Assembly: GCF_000155475.1 (NCBI RefSeq)
Contig: NZ_DS990394.1
Coordinates: 1 to 32,420 of the forward strand
Source: Helicobacter cinaedi CCUG 18818 = ATCC BAA-847
Lineage (GTDB): Bacteria; Campylobacterota; Campylobacteria; Campylobacterales; Helicobacteraceae
Direction of reading: 5' to 3'
DNA: 32,420 nt
The position numbers and the translations under genes were made by a program. The notes under the pieces are model-generated. The model had not been told where the DNA came from and did not search any database. It saw only the letters and a program-made list of their open reading frames with translations. Shown here one piece after another: positions 31,403 to 32,420 of the stretch (the stretch's first letter is position 1; the number at the start of each line of letters is the position of its first letter).

Positions 31403-31437
31403 TTTTAGATTCTCATTTGAAGCCGTTCCTAACAAAT

Positions 31438-31468
31438 GGCACAAAAGGTGATTAGCCTTATTTGTGCC
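31438..31468 (+). terminator. Hairpin after the DUF285 gene
   Basis: GGCACAAA and TTTGTGCC pair, with an inner AGG/CCT. No T-run follows, so termination is uncertain. Confidence 0.4.
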
Positions 31469-31496
31469 AACAAGCTTCTTGCAAAGGAAAAAAGTC

Positions 31497-31598
31497 AAAT
31501 TTGAAGCCCAAACTAAAGAGAAAGAAGCTCTGCAGTCTCTTAAAGAAAGGAATGAAAATGAGCTTGTAGAGAATTATAATAGGCTTATGAAAAAATAG
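31497..31598 (+). pseudogene. Coiled-coil C-terminal coding fragment
   Basis: An open stretch without a start reads KFEAQTKEKEALQSLKERNE and then NELVENYNRLMKK before TAG 31596-31598. It is helical and strongly coding-like. It is probably the end of a lost gene whose front was replaced; no family can be assigned. Confidence 0.4.
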
Positions 31599-31663
31599 AC
31601 AGGATTCCTATCAAAGAAGAAAATGCTCTTTTATATCTATTCCTTTGATAGCTAAAATCTCAT

Positions 31664-31692
31664 TTGAAAATACCGTTCAAAACCCATATAAT
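31664..31692 (+). promoter_or_regulatory. Full -35/-10 promoter of the MGYTNYW-type gene
   Basis: TTGAAA (31664-31669), 17 bases, TATAAT (31687-31692), then ACGCCCAT, parallel to 30398-30426. A degraded relative of its 5' part (CTCATTTGAA, then CCGTTC) lies at about 31412-31428. Confidence 0.7.
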
Positions 31693-31726
31693 ACGCCCAT
31701 ACAAAACAACACAAAGGAGCTCAAAA

Positions 31727-32203
31727 ATGGGTTATACAAACTATTGGACTCAAAACAAAAAGCAAGATAGATTCAGCGATGAATTTGTTGAAAAAGCAAG
31801 AGAAATCTGCAGACTTGGTTTTGACAGAGGTATTGAACTTGCTAGTGGCGATGGCGAAACATCTTTTGGTGTATCTGAGCTTAACGAAGAGCTCTTGAAA
31901 GAGTGTGTTGCAAATGATGGTATTTGGATTAATGGCTTTGGCGATAAGAGCCACTAGACATTTTCACTTGAACCACAAGCAGAAGTAGGCAATTTTAGTT
32001 TTTGCAAAACTGCTAGAAAACCATACGATGCAGTGGCTAAGGCATTAATGTTTCTTGCATATAGAGAAGGCATTATTAAGAGATATTAGCTGGGACAGCT
32101 GTGGGGACAAAAAAAACAAAACGAAGGTAGCTTTTCCTTGTATGAGAGTGCAACAAACGATATGAGTATGCGAGAAGAAATATCTCGTATCTTAGGAATC
32201 TAG
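31727..32203 (+). pseudogene. Small protein family starting MGYTNYW, broken by stops
   Basis: ATG at 31727 follows AAAGGAG. The first 76 residues start MGYTNYWTQNKKQDRFSDEF and reach INGFGDKSH. A TAG (31955-31957) stands where related proteins of bacteria and phages have Glu (HETF). The same frame goes on with TFSLEPQ, FSFCKTARKPYDAVAKALMF and LAYREGIIKRY to TAG 32087-32089. After that the expected continuation (DISWDSCGD) is in another frame, and LYESATNDMSMREEISRILG to 32203 is back in the first. So at least one nonsense mutation and one shift have hit the gene. The function of the family is unknown to me. Confidence 0.6.
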
Positions 32204-32218
32204 AAATATATTTATAAT

Positions 32219-32320
32219 ATCGTGGAGTATTGATATATAATTGCAGTTAGAAACTTAATTAAGCAAATCTGCTTCTTTTTTTGTCAAGTATTATTTATCA
32301 TAATCAATGTATTCCACGAT
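32219..32320. repeat. Inverted repeat enclosing a terminator-like hairpin
   Basis: ATCGTGGAGTATTGAT (32219-32234) faces ATCAATGTATTCCACGAT (32303-32320); the arms match apart from a two-base insertion. Between them AAGCA/TGCTT (32261-32274) followed by CTTTTTTT looks like a plus-strand intrinsic terminator. Function unknown; it could be a small non-autonomous element. Confidence 0.45.
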
Positions 32321-32420
32321 TTGCAGTGCAAAAAAATATCAAAAGAGTTGCAAAGGTGCGACAAAAAAAGTTGCTCTTTTGGATCCCTTGGGCTAACAAC
32401 CACAATTTTATACTACAAAA
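32321..32420. other. Window end, no gene seen
   Basis: The last 100 bases show a weak inverted pair (AAAAGAG and CTCTTTT around 32341-32380) and no coding signal that I can support. Confidence 0.4.

Noticed and set aside
17063-32203. Amber suppression or recoding because many in-frame stops are TAG
   Set aside because: Frameshifts accompany the stops in the same genes, intact genes nearby use TAG as normal ends, and no suppressor tRNA is visible. Decay is simpler.
32219-32320. A complete insertion sequence between the inverted arms
   Set aside because: The interval is only about 100 bases with no ORF, and no target duplication is evident.

Overview
The window looks like accessory DNA of a Helicobacter-type Campylobacterota species, probably enterohepatic. 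The evidence is its AT-rich composition, a Campylobacter-like type II-C CRISPR-Cas locus whose repeat and tracrRNA resemble those of C. jejuni, the VapD genes, and Helicobacter-style type III restriction genes. No rRNA, tRNA or housekeeping gene was found. It reads as a decaying conjugative or integrative element with defence cargo.

Layout. (1) 1-1340 holds wreckage of a minus-strand restriction-modification locus: a methyltransferase C-terminus, a GIY-YIG/T5orf172 protein and a frameshifted N4-type methyltransferase. It abuts an unknown protein. (2) 1404-6256 is an apparently intact type III system, mod-res. (3) 6478-9476 is a plus-strand operon: a calcineurin-like phosphoesterase, a small exported protein and a VirD4/TraD-type coupling ATPase. 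(4) 9482-10335 holds a divergent VapX/VapD module and the 3' remnant of a barnase/colicin E5-like toxin gene. (5) 10403-17062 is cas9-cas1-cas2, a minus-strand tracrRNA, and a CRISPR array of 32 repeats and 31 spacers transcribed on the minus strand. (6) 17063-22966 carries transfer-region genes: a truncated remnant, exported and membrane proteins with a VirB8-like layout, an intact barnase-like toxin and a relaxase broken at a C6 tract. (7) 23080-23786 is a second VapX/VapD module flanked by an 18-bp direct repeat. (8) 23792-24480 is an AbiE-like remnant below a large palindrome. (9) 24738-30019 holds a broken exported protein, a tyrosine integrase split by a stop, and a traN-like gene with four lesions. 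(10) 30060-32420 has a small unknown gene, a broken DUF285 repeat protein, and a broken small protein of the type starting MGYTNYW.

How the parts fit. The coupling ATPase, relaxase, VirB8-like protein, TraN-like protein and integrase are pieces of a conjugative integrative element, but relaxase, traN and integrase are damaged, so it is probably no longer self-transmissible. The defence functions (type III RM and CRISPR-Cas) look intact. The array's history overlaps the window's contents: spacer 7 matches the mod gene at 29 of 30 bases, and spacer 23 encodes a DUF285 motif almost identical to that of the gene at 30454. The main new idea is that both VapD proteins, the barnase-like toxin and a neighbouring unknown protein end in short lysine/arginine tails. 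In a region with a VirD4-type coupling ATPase, this suggests RNase toxins delivered by a type IV secretion system.

Limits. All calls are by eye. The many frameshifts and nonsense codons could include assembly errors, especially at homopolymers.
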